From contig NC_010162.1 in the NCBI RefSeq assembly GCF_000067165.1, forward strand, positions 4,112,501 through 4,176,500: DNA of 64,000 nucleotides, written 5' to 3'. Below the pieces are notes generated by a model, which was not told the origin of the DNA, did no database searches, and saw nothing but the letters and a program-made list of their open reading frames with translations. The translations under genes were made by a program, and so were the position numbers. Positions within the stretch are counted from its first letter, which is position 1, and each line of letters opens with the position of its first letter. This stretch comes from Sorangium cellulosum So ce56. Lineage in GTDB: Bacteria; Myxococcota_A; Polyangia; Polyangiales; Polyangiaceae. Positions 45,146 to 54,561 of this stretch are shown piece by piece.

Positions 45146-46549
45146 ATGAATCGGAATTCGCTGCGGTTTCTCTCGGTGGGTCTGCTCCTGGCGGCCGTCG
45201 CGTGCGGGGATGACGACGGTGGCTCCGGCGGTGCAGGGAGCGTGTCCTCGGGCACGGGCGGAGCAGGGGGGACCGGCGGCTCTGCCGATGGCGGGGGCGG
45301 GGGTGGCGACGGCGGGGGCGGCGCGTCGACGCCTGGCGGGAGCGGGGCTGTCGATACGGGGGTGTACCGCAACCTCTTCGTCGAGAACGGGCGCACGCAG
45401 GACGAGGTGAACGCCAAGATCACGGCCGCCTGGGACCATCTCTTCAAGGGGGATCCGGCCCAAGAGGCCGTCTATTTCGAGCAGGAGGAGAACGACAACG
45501 GCCCGCTCGCGCAGATCCGCGACATCGCGAGCGAGGACGTGCGCTCGGAGGGCATGAGCTACGGCATGATGATCGCCGTCCAGACCGATCATCAGGCGGA
45601 GTTCGACGCGCTCTGGAACTGGGCGAAGACCTACATGTTCCACGCCGACGAGACGCACCCGGCGTACGGGTACTTCTCGTGGCAGATGAACTTCGACGGC
45701 ACCCCGCTGGACGAGATGCCGGCGCCGGACGGCGAGGAGTACTTCGCGACGGCGCTCTATTTCGCGTCGGGGCGCTGGGGCAATGGTGAGGGCATCTACA
45801 ACTACCGGGCGGAAGCGGATCGCTTGCTCGACCTGATGAAGAACCGACCGGAGATCACCGGGGAGTCCTTCGGGAACGGGGAGACGCGCACGACGACCGG
45901 GTCGACGCTCTTCAACACCGAGAACCACCAGATCCGCTTCACGCCGGACACGGGGAACTTCGAGACCAACGGGGACCACACCGATCCGTCGTATCACCTG
46001 CCGGCCTTCTACGAGATCTGGGCCAAGTACGGTCCGGAGGCGGACCGCGCCTTCTGGAGCGAGGCGGCCGAGGTGAGCCGCGGCTACTTCCACCTCGCGG
46101 CTCACCCGGAGACGGGGCTCACGCCCGATTACGCGAATTTCGACGGCACGCCCAAGGCGGCGTCGTGGAAACCCGAGTCCGTGGACTTCCGCTTCGACGC
46201 GTGGCGCACCGCGATGAACTGGTCCGTCGACTGGGCGTGGTGGGCGAAGGATGAGCGCCAGCAGGAGCTCAGCGATCGGATCCAGGCGTTCTTCGAGGCG
46301 CAAGGAGCGGAGTACGGGAACCAGTTCACCCTCGACGGCGAGGCGCTGAGCGCCGACCACTCCTCGGGGCTCGTCGCCATGAACGCGGCCGCCAGCCTGG
46401 CGGCCAAAGACCCGCGGTCCGCCGATTTCGTCCAGGCGCTCTGGGACCTCGATCCCCCGAGCGGGCAGTACCGCTACTACGACGGCATGCTGTACTTCAT
46501 GGCGCTGCTGCACGTGGGCGGTCAGTTCCAGGCGTACGCGCCGCAGTGA
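45146..46549 (+). CDS. GH8 enzyme, xylan/oligoxylan-type, lipoprotein
   Basis: 467 residues. Signal peptide with lipobox AAVAC, Gly/Ser linker (about 25-75), then a GH8 (alpha/alpha)6-barrel. Catalytic acid E135 in SEGMSYGMM; D195 in PAPDGEEYFATALYFA; probable general base D351 in FRFDAWRTAMNW. The order and the blocks WNWAKTYM, GYFSWQMNF and NRPEIT-like are those of reducing-end xylose-releasing exo-oligoxylanases (Rex) rather than cellulases. Perfect SD AGGAGGT eight bases before ATG 45146. The protein would act outside, anchored to the outer membrane, to trim xylo-oligosaccharides. GH8 endo-xylanase or chitosanase activity is an alternative. Confidence 0.9.
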   Translation: MNRNSLRFLSVGLLLAAVACGDDDGGSGGAGSVSSGTGGAGGTGGSADGGGGGGDGGGGASTPGGSGAVDTGVYRNLFVENGRTQDEVNAKITAAWDHLFKGDPAQEAVYFEQEENDNGPLAQIRDIASEDVRSEGMSYGMMIAVQTDHQAEFDALWNWAKTYMFHADETHPAYGYFSWQMNFDGTPLDEMPAPDGEEYFATALYFASGRWGNGEGIYNYRAEADRLLDLMKNRPEITGESFGNGETRTTTGSTLFNTENHQIRFTPDTGNFETNGDHTDPSYHLPAFYEIWAKYGPEADRAFWSEAAEVSRGYFHLAAHPETGLTPDYANFDGTPKAASWKPESVDFRFDAWRTAMNWSVDWAWWAKDERQQELSDRIQAFFEAQGAEYGNQFTLDGEALSADHSSGLVAMNAAASLAAKDPRSADFVQALWDLDPPSGQYRYYDGMLYFMALLHVGGQFQAYAPQ

Positions 46550-46656
46550 GGCGCGGCGGCGCGGCGGCGCGCAGATTCGTGTGATCCGGGCTCCGTCGAG
46601 CGACGCGATGAGCCCGTGGCGCACGAAGATGCGCCCCGCTATAGTCCGCCGCCTCC

Positions 46657-47943
46657 ATGATCCCTGCCGGTCCACTGCCCATCACCCCGCTGTCCTCGCC
46701 GCCGGATCGGATCTGGCGGGTCCCTGGCTCGAAGAGCATCACGAACCGCGCGCTCGTGCTGGCTGCGCTCGCCGACGGTGAGAGCACGCTGGAGGGCGTG
46801 CTCCATAGCGACGACACCCGGCACATGCGGTCCGCCCTGGAAGCGCTGGGGATCGGGATCGAGGACGCCGGGCCGCACACGCTGGTGGTGAAGGGAGGGC
46901 GGCGCCGGCTGCGCGCGCCGGGGCGCGAGCTGTTCATCGGGAACAGCGGCACCACGGTGCGGTTCCTCGCGGCGCTCGCGTGCCTCGTGCCGGGCGAGGT
47001 GGTGCTGGTCGGCGACGAGCACATGGCCAAGCGGCCGATCGCCGATCTGGTCGACGGCCTGAGGCAGCTCGGGGCGGACGTGGAGTGCGCGACCGGGTGC
47101 CCGCCGCTCCGGATCCGGGGCGGCCGGCTGAAGGGCGGCACGCTGACGATGCGCGGCGATCGCTCCAGCCAGTACTTCTCGGCGGTGATGATGGCAGGCC
47201 CCTTCGCCGACGCCGCCATCGACCTGCGCGTGGCCGGCGAGCTGGTCAGTCGCCCCTACGTCGAGATCACGCGGCGCATGGTCGCGGATTTCGGCGGCCG
47301 CATCGACGAGGCCGCGGGCGGGTTCACGGTCCATCCCGCCGCGGGGTACCGCCCGCGGGCGTACCCGATCGAGCCCGACGCGTCGTCCGCGAGCTATCCG
47401 TTCGCGCTCGCCGCGGCCGCGGGCGGCGCCATCACCGTGCCCGGACTTTCCGAGGGGGCGTTGCAGGGAGACTACCGGTTCGTCGAGCTCCTGGAGCAGG
47501 CGGGCGCGCGCGTGAGCCGGCAGGCCGATGCCACCACCGTGCGCAGCGACGGGCGCCTGCGCGGCATCGACGTCGACATGCACCACATCTCGGACACCGT
47601 GATGACGCTGGCCGCGATCGCTCCGCTCCTCGAGGGGCCGACGACGATCCGGAACGTGGCGAACATCCGGATCAAGGAGACGGACCGCCTCGCCGCCACG
47701 GTCGCGGAGCTCCGCCGCCTGGGCCAGGAGGTGACCCACGGCGACGACTGGCTCCGTATCGAGCCTCGGCCGCTGACGCCCGCGCTCGTGCGCAGCTACA
47801 GCGACCACCGCATGGCGATGAGCTTCGCGATCCTGGGGCTGTGCCGGCCGGGGATCACCATCGAGGATCCGGCCTGCGTCGCGAAGACGTACCCGACGTT
47901 CTGGGAGGACGTCGAGCGGTGCCGCAGCGCGAGCGGCGGGTGA
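46657..47943 (+). CDS. aroA: EPSP synthase
   Basis: 428 residues. It transfers enolpyruvate from PEP to shikimate-3-phosphate, step six of the shikimate pathway. Shikimate-phosphate binding: PGSKSITNRAL; PEP-site GNSGTTVRFLAAL and MAKRPI; SQYFSAVMMAGPFA; the Asp of SEG-region and C-terminal KETDRLAATVAELR and SYSDHRMAMSFAI. All key Lys, Arg, Asp and Glu are in place, so the enzyme looks active. Alone between GH8 and the convergent hydrolase gene, 107 bases after the GH8 stop. Confidence 0.96.
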   Translation: MIPAGPLPITPLSSPPDRIWRVPGSKSITNRALVLAALADGESTLEGVLHSDDTRHMRSALEALGIGIEDAGPHTLVVKGGRRRLRAPGRELFIGNSGTTVRFLAALACLVPGEVVLVGDEHMAKRPIADLVDGLRQLGADVECATGCPPLRIRGGRLKGGTLTMRGDRSSQYFSAVMMAGPFADAAIDLRVAGELVSRPYVEITRRMVADFGGRIDEAAGGFTVHPAAGYRPRAYPIEPDASSASYPFALAAAAGGAITVPGLSEGALQGDYRFVELLEQAGARVSRQADATTVRSDGRLRGIDVDMHHISDTVMTLAAIAPLLEGPTTIRNVANIRIKETDRLAATVAELRRLGQEVTHGDDWLRIEPRPLTPALVRSYSDHRMAMSFAILGLCRPGITIEDPACVAKTYPTFWEDVERCRSASGG

Positions 47944-48023
47944 CCGCGGGCGGCCATGGCGACTTCCAATTAGCACGATCCGGCTGCAGCGGAGCCAGCG
48001 GGGCCGGCACGTGATTACCCTCT

Positions 48024-48779
48024 TCAAGGGCGGGGCCGCGCGTTCGCGTCGAGCCAGTCGAGCGCCTCGTCCATCACCCGTTCGGCGTCCGGCAGCGCTC
48101 CGTGGTGCGCGCCCGGCATCTCCCGGTAGACCGCCGGTATGTTGGCGGCGAGGAGCCCCCTCGCGCCCTCCTTCATGCGGTACGTGGCGTCGAGCTCGCC
48201 GCTGATCATCACCGCTCCCCGGATGTCCCGGAGGCGCGCGGCCGAGGGCGTCGTGGGCGCGCCGAGCAGCACCAGCCGCGAATACCGCTCCGGCCACCGC
48301 TCCGCGAGCCGCTCCGCGAGATAGGCACCCTGCGAGTAGCCGATGACCACGAGGTCTTCCGCCTCGCCGCCGCACGCCGCCAGCGCGTTCCGGATGCGGC
48401 CGTCCTGCTCGTCGACGTCGGGCGAGTACTTGCTGAACACCCGGTCGGCGCCGCAAGGCACGTCGCCCTGGAGCCCGAGCACCCCGCCGTGCTCCCGCGC
48501 CGTCCTCGTGAAAGCCTGCACATAGCCCAGCCCGTGCCCGCACATGCCGTGAAGGAACACCATCCGTGGACACGCGCCGAGCGGCCCGGTGACGACGAAC
48601 GCCGGCCGATCGCCAGGCACGGGCACCTCGGTCGCCACGAGCGGCGGCTCGACGGGCTGCCGCTCGACCATGGCGGGCTGTGCAGGGCGCTCCTCCGCGA
48701 GCGCACGTTCCTCCTTGCCACACCCCGTCGCCAGCGCCGCGAGGCCGAGTCCGGATATAGCTATGGCGGAAATCTTCAT
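48024..48779 (-). CDS. Alpha/beta-hydrolase lipoprotein
   Basis: 251 residues. Signal peptide ends in the lipobox LATGC, then a Pro/Glu-rich linker and an alpha/beta hydrolase fold. Oxyanion/His-Gly region FLHGMCGHG, nucleophile elbow GYSQG, Asp in ISGELDATYR and His in PGAHHGALP complete the triad. The family includes esterases and dienelactone-like hydrolases; substrate unknown. Two Cys (CGHG and PCGAD) may form a disulfide. ATG 48779 was selected for the signal peptide. Divergent from the nitroreductase gene, sharing a 273-base promoter region with the operator candidate. Confidence 0.85.
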   Translation of the reverse strand: MKISAIAISGLGLAALATGCGKEERALAEERPAQPAMVERQPVEPPLVATEVPVPGDRPAFVVTGPLGACPRMVFLHGMCGHGLGYVQAFTRTAREHGGVLGLQGDVPCGADRVFSKYSPDVDEQDGRIRNALAACGGEAEDLVVIGYSQGAYLAERLAERWPERYSRLVLLGAPTTPSAARLRDIRGAVMISGELDATYRMKEGARGLLAANIPAVYREMPGAHHGALPDAERVMDEALDWLDANARPRP

Positions 48780-48876
48780 CTGCCTGGCGTTAGGCCACGA
48801 TCGGCGCATCGCAAGCGGTCCGGTGCACCCGCGCGGGTTTCCGCTCACCCGGCGAGCAGAGCGGTTTGCTCTTTTT

Positions 48877-48905
48877 GACGGATGAGTTGTCCGTTATAAC
48901 GGATA
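48877..48905. promoter_or_regulatory. Operator candidate with promoter-like -10
   Basis: A 14-base perfect palindrome TCCGTTA-TAACGGA (48890-48903) contains a TATAAC that could be a -10 element. A third half-site, TGACGGA, lies just upstream, making inverted ACGGA...TCCGT as well. The spot lies in the divergent gap ~150 bases before the nitroreductase ATG. Symmetric arms suit a TetR/MarR-type dimer controlling one or both genes. Confidence 0.5.
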
Positions 48906-49052
48906 TTGGCCTGGCTGGCGCGGCTCCACGGGATCGTCGCGCCGCGCGCTCGCGGCACCGAGGCGCGCAAGGAACAGCCTGGCATCGCAGCAGGGGAGTA
49001 CGTCCCGCGCTGCGAGAGACGACCGATTGCAAGGACGGCAAGGAGCAGACCG

Positions 49053-49883
49053 ATGAGTGATCGCGGCGTGGCGTATTTCGGCGAGCGGTACGGCGGCGAG
49101 GGGCCGGCGCCCCGCTTCGCGCAGTGGAACGAGGTGATCGAGGCGCTGCTCGGGCATCGCTCGGTGCGGCGTTACGCGCCGAGGCCGCTCCCGGAGGGCA
49201 CGCTCGAGCTGCTCGTGGCCGCGGCGCAGTCGGCGCCGAGCTCCTCGAACCTGCAGCTCTGGAGCGTGCTCTCGGTGCAGGACGCCGAGCGGCGGCGGCG
49301 CCTCTCGGAGCTCGCCGGCGGCCAGGCGCACGTGCGCGATTGCGGGCTGTTCCTTGTCTGGCTCGCCGATCTGCAGCGGCTCGGCGAGCTCGCGAAGCTC
49401 CGCGGCGTGGGGCACGAGGGGCTCGACTACCTCGAGATGTTCGTCATGGCGGTGGTCGACGCGGCGCTCGCCGCGCAGAACGCGCTCGTCGCGGCCGAGT
49501 CGCTCGGCCTCGGCACCGTCTACATCGGCGCGCTGCGGAACCACCCCGAAGCGGTCGCGGCCGAGCTCGGCCTGCCACCCCAGGTGTTCGCGACGTTCGG
49601 CCTGTGCGTGGGCTGGCCCGACGCGGCCACCCCGGCGAGCATCAAGCCGCGGCTCCCGCAAGAGGTCGTCCTGCACCGCGAGCAGTACGGCGCGTTCGAG
49701 CGAAGCGTGGGCGCGCTCGATGCCTACGACCAGCTCATGGAGCGCTTCTATACGAAGGAGCGCATGGGCGTGCAGGGGAGCTGGAGCCGCCACTCGGCCG
49801 CGCGCGTCGAGTCGGCCCAGGCGCTGCGCGGGCGCGACCGGCTGCGCGCGGCGCTCCTGGCGATGGGGTTCCGGCTGCAATAG
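49053..49883 (+). CDS. Nitroreductase-family NAD(P)H:flavin oxidoreductase
   Basis: 276 residues, FMN-binding nitroreductase fold (NfsA/FRP-like). N-terminal HRSVRRYAPRPLP with the FMN phosphate-binding Arg/Ser pair, SAPSSSNLQLW, and the family's ALAAQNALVAAESLGLGTVYIGALRN and PPQVFATFGLCVGWP blocks; C-terminal extension of ~70 residues as in FRP. Reductase of flavins, quinones or nitro compounds. ATG 49053 has AAGGAG seven bases upstream. The gene is the first of three in a row with the FAD oxidoreductase and ferredoxin (204-base gap). Confidence 0.92.
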   Translation: MSDRGVAYFGERYGGEGPAPRFAQWNEVIEALLGHRSVRRYAPRPLPEGTLELLVAAAQSAPSSSNLQLWSVLSVQDAERRRRLSELAGGQAHVRDCGLFLVWLADLQRLGELAKLRGVGHEGLDYLEMFVMAVVDAALAAQNALVAAESLGLGTVYIGALRNHPEAVAAELGLPPQVFATFGLCVGWPDAATPASIKPRLPQEVVLHREQYGAFERSVGALDAYDQLMERFYTKERMGVQGSWSRHSAARVESAQALRGRDRLRAALLAMGFRLQ

Positions 49884-50086
49884 CCGGAGCCCAGCGGTCG
49901 ATGCGCGCGAGGTGCCGCGGAGGTGCGCCCGGAGCAGCACCTGGGCAGCAGCCCTTGGTGCCTCTCCAGCAATCAGGAAGCCGGCCACCGGATCGATGCC
50001 GGGAAACAGGCCATGGCATGTCGGCTGCAATTGCAGTGAAAGGGGGCGGATAAGGCAGCTGGCCTGAACAAGGGAGCCTTCCCATC

Positions 50087-51748
50087 ATGAGCGAGGAACT
50101 GGAGCCTGAGGGCGAGGGAGGACGCGTCCTCGACGGGAGCGACACGCTGGCGCTGGAGGCCGACGTCCTGGTGCTGGGCGGCGGGCCCGCCGGGACCTGG
50201 GCCGCGCTCGCCGCGGCGGCGAAGGGCGCGCGCGTCGTGCTTGCGGACAAGGGGTATTGCGGCAGCAGCGGCGCCACGGCGCCTTCGGGGGTCGGCGTGT
50301 GGTACGTGCCCCCGGTCCCCGAGATGCGCGAGGCGGCCAAGGCCAGCCGAGAGGGGCTGGGCGGGTTCCTCGCGGACCGGGCCTGGATGGACCGCGTGCT
50401 CGACAGGACGTGGGCCAGCGTGAACGACCTCGCGACCTGGGGTTATCCGTTTCCTGTCGACGACAGCGGGCAGTCCGTCCGCCGCAGCCTGCAAGGCCCC
50501 GAGTACATGCGCCTGATGCGCAAGCGGGTGAAGCTCGCGGGCGTCCGCATCCTCGACCACAGCCCCGCGATCGAGCTCCTCGTCGACGCGAGCGGCGTGG
50601 TCGCCGGGGCGGCCGGCATCTGCCGGCAGCTCGGGCACAGGTGGGTGGTGAGGGCCGGGGCCGTTGTCATCGCCACCGGCGGCTGCGCCTTCCTGAGCAA
50701 GGCGCTCGGCACCAACGTCCTCACCGGCGACGGAGGGCTGATGGCCGCCGAGGCGGGCGCCGACATGTCAGGGATGGAGTTCTCCAACGCCTACGCGATC
50801 GCCCCGGCCTTCGCGTCGGTCACCAAGACCCTCTTCTACAACTGGGCGACGTTCTATTACGAGGACGGGCGCGTCATCGAGGGGGCCGGCTCGCAGCGCG
50901 GCCGGTCCGTGATCGCGGAGACCCTCCTCACGCAGCCGGTCTACGCCCAGCTCGACAAGGCCGACGAGGCGCTCCAGGCGTGGATGCGCACGGCCCAGCC
51001 GAACTTCTTCCTTCCCTTCGATCGCGCCGGCATCGACCCCTTCCGGCAGCGGTTCCCCGTCACGCTGCGGCTCGAGGGCACCGTGCGCGGCACGGGCGGG
51101 ATCCGCATCACCAGCCACGGCTGCGCCACCTCGGCGCCGGGGCTCTACGCCGCCGGAGACGCCGCGACGCGAGAGCTCATCTGCGGCGGATTCACGGGCG
51201 GCGGCAGCCACAACGCCGCGTGGGCCATCTCCTCGGGCCAGTGGGCCGGCGAGGGAGCAGCCCTGTTCGCGCGCAGCGTCGGCCCGCGCGCCGGCCGGCG
51301 GGTCGTCGAGGGGGCCGGCTGCGCCGCGCTCCCGGCGGCGGGCGGGACGAGGCCGCTCGACGCGGAAGGGGTGATCCGGTCGGTGCAAGACGAGGTGTTC
51401 CCGTACGACAAGAACCTCTTCCGCACCGCGCGGGGGCTCGCCGCCTCGCTCGACAGGCTCGATGGGCTGTGGAGGGAGGTGCGGCAGGCCTCGCCCGGGG
51501 CGGCGGTGCGCGGGGCCGTGCGGGCACGGGAGAGCGCCGCGATGGTGGCCACCGCGCGCTGGATGTTCAACGCGGCGCGCGCGCGCACCGAGACGCGCGG
51601 CATGCACAAACACAAGGACCATCCCGGGCTCGACCCGGCGCAGCAGCGGCGGCTGATCACCGGCGGTCTGGACCACGTGTGGGTGCGCCCGGAGTCCACC
51701 GCGCCGGCGTCGATCGGCGCGGCCGCGGCGGAGGCGCAGGCGCCATGA
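50087..51748 (+). CDS. FAD-dependent oxidoreductase, SdhA/AprA-like
   Basis: 553 residues. Fumarate reductase/succinate dehydrogenase/adenylylsulfate reductase-type flavoprotein. FAD dinucleotide motif VLVLGGGPAGTWAALAAAAKG at about 28-48 with ADKGYCGSSGATAPSG; second FAD block TSAPGLYAAGDAATRELICGGFTGGG near 355-380, the usual C-terminal closure. There is a MHKHKDHPGL ending typical of the AprA/flavoprotein superfamily. Strongly coupled to a 2[4Fe-4S] ferredoxin (ATGA overlap), so the pair resembles AprBA-type modules, where electrons move through ferredoxin to flavin. The substrate is unknown. SD AAGGGAG is close to the ATG. Confidence 0.9.
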   Translation: MSEELEPEGEGGRVLDGSDTLALEADVLVLGGGPAGTWAALAAAAKGARVVLADKGYCGSSGATAPSGVGVWYVPPVPEMREAAKASREGLGGFLADRAWMDRVLDRTWASVNDLATWGYPFPVDDSGQSVRRSLQGPEYMRLMRKRVKLAGVRILDHSPAIELLVDASGVVAGAAGICRQLGHRWVVRAGAVVIATGGCAFLSKALGTNVLTGDGGLMAAEAGADMSGMEFSNAYAIAPAFASVTKTLFYNWATFYYEDGRVIEGAGSQRGRSVIAETLLTQPVYAQLDKADEALQAWMRTAQPNFFLPFDRAGIDPFRQRFPVTLRLEGTVRGTGGIRITSHGCATSAPGLYAAGDAATRELICGGFTGGGSHNAAWAISSGQWAGEGAALFARSVGPRAGRRVVEGAGCAALPAAGGTRPLDAEGVIRSVQDEVFPYDKNLFRTARGLAASLDRLDGLWREVRQASPGAAVRGAVRARESAAMVATARWMFNAARARTETRGMHKHKDHPGLDPAQQRRLITGGLDHVWVRPESTAPASIGAAAAEAQAP

Positions 51749-52080
51749 TCGAGCTCGTCAGCGATGCCCGGTGCATCGGGTGCGATCTCTGCGTCGAGGT
51801 CTGCCCCACCGACGTCTTCGACCGCGTCCCGGGCGGCGCGCCGGTCATCGCCCGGCAGGGCGACTGCCAGACGTGCTTCATGTGCGAGGCCTACTGCCCG
51901 GTGGACGCGCTCTACGTGGCTCCGGAAGCGGAGCGGCCGGTCGCCGTGGACGCGGAACGGCTCGAGGCGTCCGGGCTGCTCGGGAGCTACCGGGCCGCGG
52001 TGGGCTGGGGCACCCGGCGCAAGCCGGGCGCCGCCGCCGACGAGACGTTCCGCGTCCTCACGGTCGCTCGGCAGACCTAG
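51745..52080 (+). CDS. 2[4Fe-4S] ferredoxin
   Basis: 111 residues with two complete cluster motifs: C10-x2-C13-x2-C16-x3-C20-P and C41-x2-C44-x2-C47-x3-C51-P, the regular 8Fe dicluster type. A C-terminal tail of ~55 residues is longer than in simple ferredoxins and is similar in length to that of AprB-like subunits. It overlaps the FAD oxidoreductase by four bases and probably forms a complex or direct electron donor/acceptor with it. Confidence 0.93.
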   Translation: MIELVSDARCIGCDLCVEVCPTDVFDRVPGGAPVIARQGDCQTCFMCEAYCPVDALYVAPEAERPVAVDAERLEASGLLGSYRAAVGWGTRRKPGAAADETFRVLTVARQT

Positions 52081-52392
52081 AGGCGCCGCGAGCGCCTCCG
52101 CGTGCCTTCACGGCTGCAGCCCCCCATCCGCATGCCCGCCACAACAGGTCTCGCGGCGAGCCGTTTCGAACGCGAGCACCTGCTGCCCTGAAGAGGCTCG
52201 GGCCAGTCGAGCCCGCTGTCCTCAGGTGCGTGGCGGTAAATTTTCAATGCCCGAGAAATCGTGCGTCCCGCGCAATTCTTGTGACTGACTTCGGCCTGCT
52301 CTCACAACCTGGGTGAGAAACGAGGCCACCATTCCGCTCACGGCCGGGAGGCGAGGTGCCGACCGGACGATGAGGGGCCGCACGAGGTATGC
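52081..52392. other. Intergenic gap with a hairpin
   Basis: No gene seen. It contains a hairpin TCTCAC-AACCTGG-GTGAGA (52300-52318), about 75 bases before the PL11 start. Without a T-tract it could be an operator or mRNA leader structure. GAGGT lies just before the PL11 ATG. Confidence 0.45.
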
Positions 52393-54456
52393 ATGAGACG
52401 ACCTATTTTCTTGATTTGCTTTTCGCTCGCTGCCGCTCACCTGGCATGCGGATCGAGCGGTGAACCCGGAACCGGCTCGGACGGCTCGGACGGCGCGGGC
52501 GGGGAGGGCGCCGGGACGGGCGGCGGCGGCGCGACCGGCGCGGCGTCCAGCGGCAGCGGCAGCGGCAGCGGCAGCGGCGCGGGCACCAGCGCTGTGTCCG
52601 GCAGCGGCGGCGCTGGGACCAGCGCCGCGACCGGCAGCGGCGGCTCGGGCGCCGGCTCGGGCGCCGGCTCGGGCGCCGGCGAGCCGACGGGGTTCGCGCA
52701 GATGGAAGACCTCGACCGCGGTGTCGTGGCCGTGCCCACCGACGGGGGCACGTACGTGGGCTTTCGCCTGTTCGGCTACGACCCCGACGACATCGCGTTC
52801 AACGTCTACCGCGACGGCGCCAAGGTCAACGCCGCGCCGCTCACGGACTCCACGAACCTCGTCGACCGCGACGGCTCTCCGAGCTCGGTCTACACCGTGC
52901 GCCCCGTCATCGGCGGCGTCGAGCAAGGCGAGTCGGAGTCCGCGCCCGTGTGGAAGGATGGAGCCCTGTCCATCCCGACGACACCGCCGCCCGCGGGGGA
53001 CGGCTACACGTACTCGAGCGGCGATGGCAGCGTGGGAGACGTGGACGGCGACGGGCGTTACGAGATCATCCTCAAGTGGGATCCGTCGAACCTCCAGGAC
53101 AACTCGAAGGCCGGCCGCACCGGCAAGACCTACCTCGACGCTTACTCGCTCGACGGCAAGCGGCTCTGGCGCATCGATCTCGGCGTGAACATCCGGGCCG
53201 GAGCGCACTATTCCCCGTTCCTCGTGTACGATCTCGACGGCGACGGGAAGGCGGAGGTGGCCGTCAAGACGGCGCCGGGGACGCGCGATGGGAGGGGCGA
53301 GTACCTGAGCAAGGGGCCCGCGGCCGGCGATGACGATTCCAAGGATTACCGCAACAACGACGGTTATATCCTCACCGGCCCGGAGTACCTCACCGTGTTT
53401 GCCGGCGACACCGGCGCGGAGCTCGCCACGACCGAGTTCAAGGTCGGGCGCGGCGACGTGTGCAGCTGGGGCAACAACGAGTGCTATGGCAACCGCGTCG
53501 ACCGCTTCGTCGGCACCATCGCGTTCCTCGATGACACGGGGCGCCCGAGCGTGGTGTTCGGGCGCGGCTATTACGCGCGCACCACGCTCTCGGCCTGGAA
53601 CTACCGCGACGGCGCGCTCTCGAACCTCTGGACGTTCGACTCCAGCTCGAGCCGCGCCAACGAGGCGTTCGGCGGCAAGGGCTGCCACTCCATCAGCGTC
53701 GCGAACGTGGACGACGACCCGCAGCAGGAGATCATCAACGGCGGCGCCACGTTCGACAACGACGGCACGGGCCTCTGCGCGGTGGACTACTACGCTCACG
53801 GCGACGCGCTGCACGTCACGGATCACATCCCGTCGCGCCCTGGCCTCGAGGTGTTCCAGCCGTACGAGAGCGGCGACGCACCCGCCTACGCCATGCGCGA
53901 CGCCCGCACGTGCGAGGTCCTCTGGAAGGGGCCAGGCAACGGCGGTGAGGAGGGCCCTGGCCGGGGCGTGGCGGCGGATGTCGACCCGCGCAGCCCTGGC
54001 AGCGAGGCGTGGGTCAACAACAGCGAGCTGCTGCGCGGCTCGGACGGCGATGGCGTCGGGAGCCGCCCTGCGTCGAGCAACTTCCTCATCTGGTGGGACG
54101 CGGACCTGAGCCGGGAGCTCCTCGACGGAAACGGCATCCGCCAGGCCGACGGCCAAGGGGGGAACTTCACGGCCGCCGGGTGTACCTCGAACAACGGCAC
54201 GAAGAGCACGCCGACGCTCAGCGCCGACATCCTGGGCGACTGGCGTGAAGAGGTGATCTTCCGCTGCGGCGATTCCATCCGCATCTTCACCACGAACCAG
54301 GTCGCGACGAACCGGATCTACACCTTGATGCACGATCCGCAGTACCGCGTTGCCATCTCGTGGCAGAACGGCGCCTACAACCAGCCGCCTCACCCGAGCT
54401 TCCATATCGGGGAGGGGATGGCTGCGGCGCCGAAGCCGGATATCCACGTCCGCTGA
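52393..54456 (+). CDS. Rhamnogalacturonan lyase, family PL11, lipoprotein
   Basis: 687 residues. Signal peptide with lipobox AHLAC, a Gly/Ser/Ala linker of ~70 residues, then a PL11 beta-propeller. Recognisable start LDRGVVAVPTDGGTYVGFRLFGYDPDDIAFNVYRDG, calcium-like DxDxDG repeats (DVDGDGRYEI, DLDGDGKAEV) and the C-terminal LMHDPQYRVAISWQNGAYNQPPHPSFHIG, which is diagnostic of PL11. It cleaves rhamnogalacturonan I of pectin by beta-elimination. Presumably outer-membrane anchored and periplasmic or outside. GAGGT upstream of ATG. A hairpin follows the stop. Neighbour to the tyrosinase-like lipoprotein on the same strand. Confidence 0.94.
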   Translation: MRRPIFLICFSLAAAHLACGSSGEPGTGSDGSDGAGGEGAGTGGGGATGAASSGSGSGSGSGAGTSAVSGSGGAGTSAATGSGGSGAGSGAGSGAGEPTGFAQMEDLDRGVVAVPTDGGTYVGFRLFGYDPDDIAFNVYRDGAKVNAAPLTDSTNLVDRDGSPSSVYTVRPVIGGVEQGESESAPVWKDGALSIPTTPPPAGDGYTYSSGDGSVGDVDGDGRYEIILKWDPSNLQDNSKAGRTGKTYLDAYSLDGKRLWRIDLGVNIRAGAHYSPFLVYDLDGDGKAEVAVKTAPGTRDGRGEYLSKGPAAGDDDSKDYRNNDGYILTGPEYLTVFAGDTGAELATTEFKVGRGDVCSWGNNECYGNRVDRFVGTIAFLDDTGRPSVVFGRGYYARTTLSAWNYRDGALSNLWTFDSSSSRANEAFGGKGCHSISVANVDDDPQQEIINGGATFDNDGTGLCAVDYYAHGDALHVTDHIPSRPGLEVFQPYESGDAPAYAMRDARTCEVLWKGPGNGGEEGPGRGVAADVDPRSPGSEAWVNNSELLRGSDGDGVGSRPASSNFLIWWDADLSRELLDGNGIRQADGQGGNFTAAGCTSNNGTKSTPTLSADILGDWREEVIFRCGDSIRIFTTNQVATNRIYTLMHDPQYRVAISWQNGAYNQPPHPSFHIGEGMAAAPKPDIHVR

Positions 54457-54470
54457 GACACCGGCGCTAG

Positions 54471-54491
54471 CGAGTCGCCTCGCTCGACTCG
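54471..54491 (+). terminator. Terminator-like hairpin after PL11
   Basis: CGAGTCG-CCTCGCT-CGACTCG, seven-bp perfect stem, 15 bases after the stop codon, without a T-tract. Functional role not proven. Confidence 0.4.
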
Positions 54492-54561
54492 ATATCTGAA
54501 GCCGACGGCCTGGCTACCGAGTCACCACGCGTCGAATCGGCCGCCCTCACTGCACAGCCTG

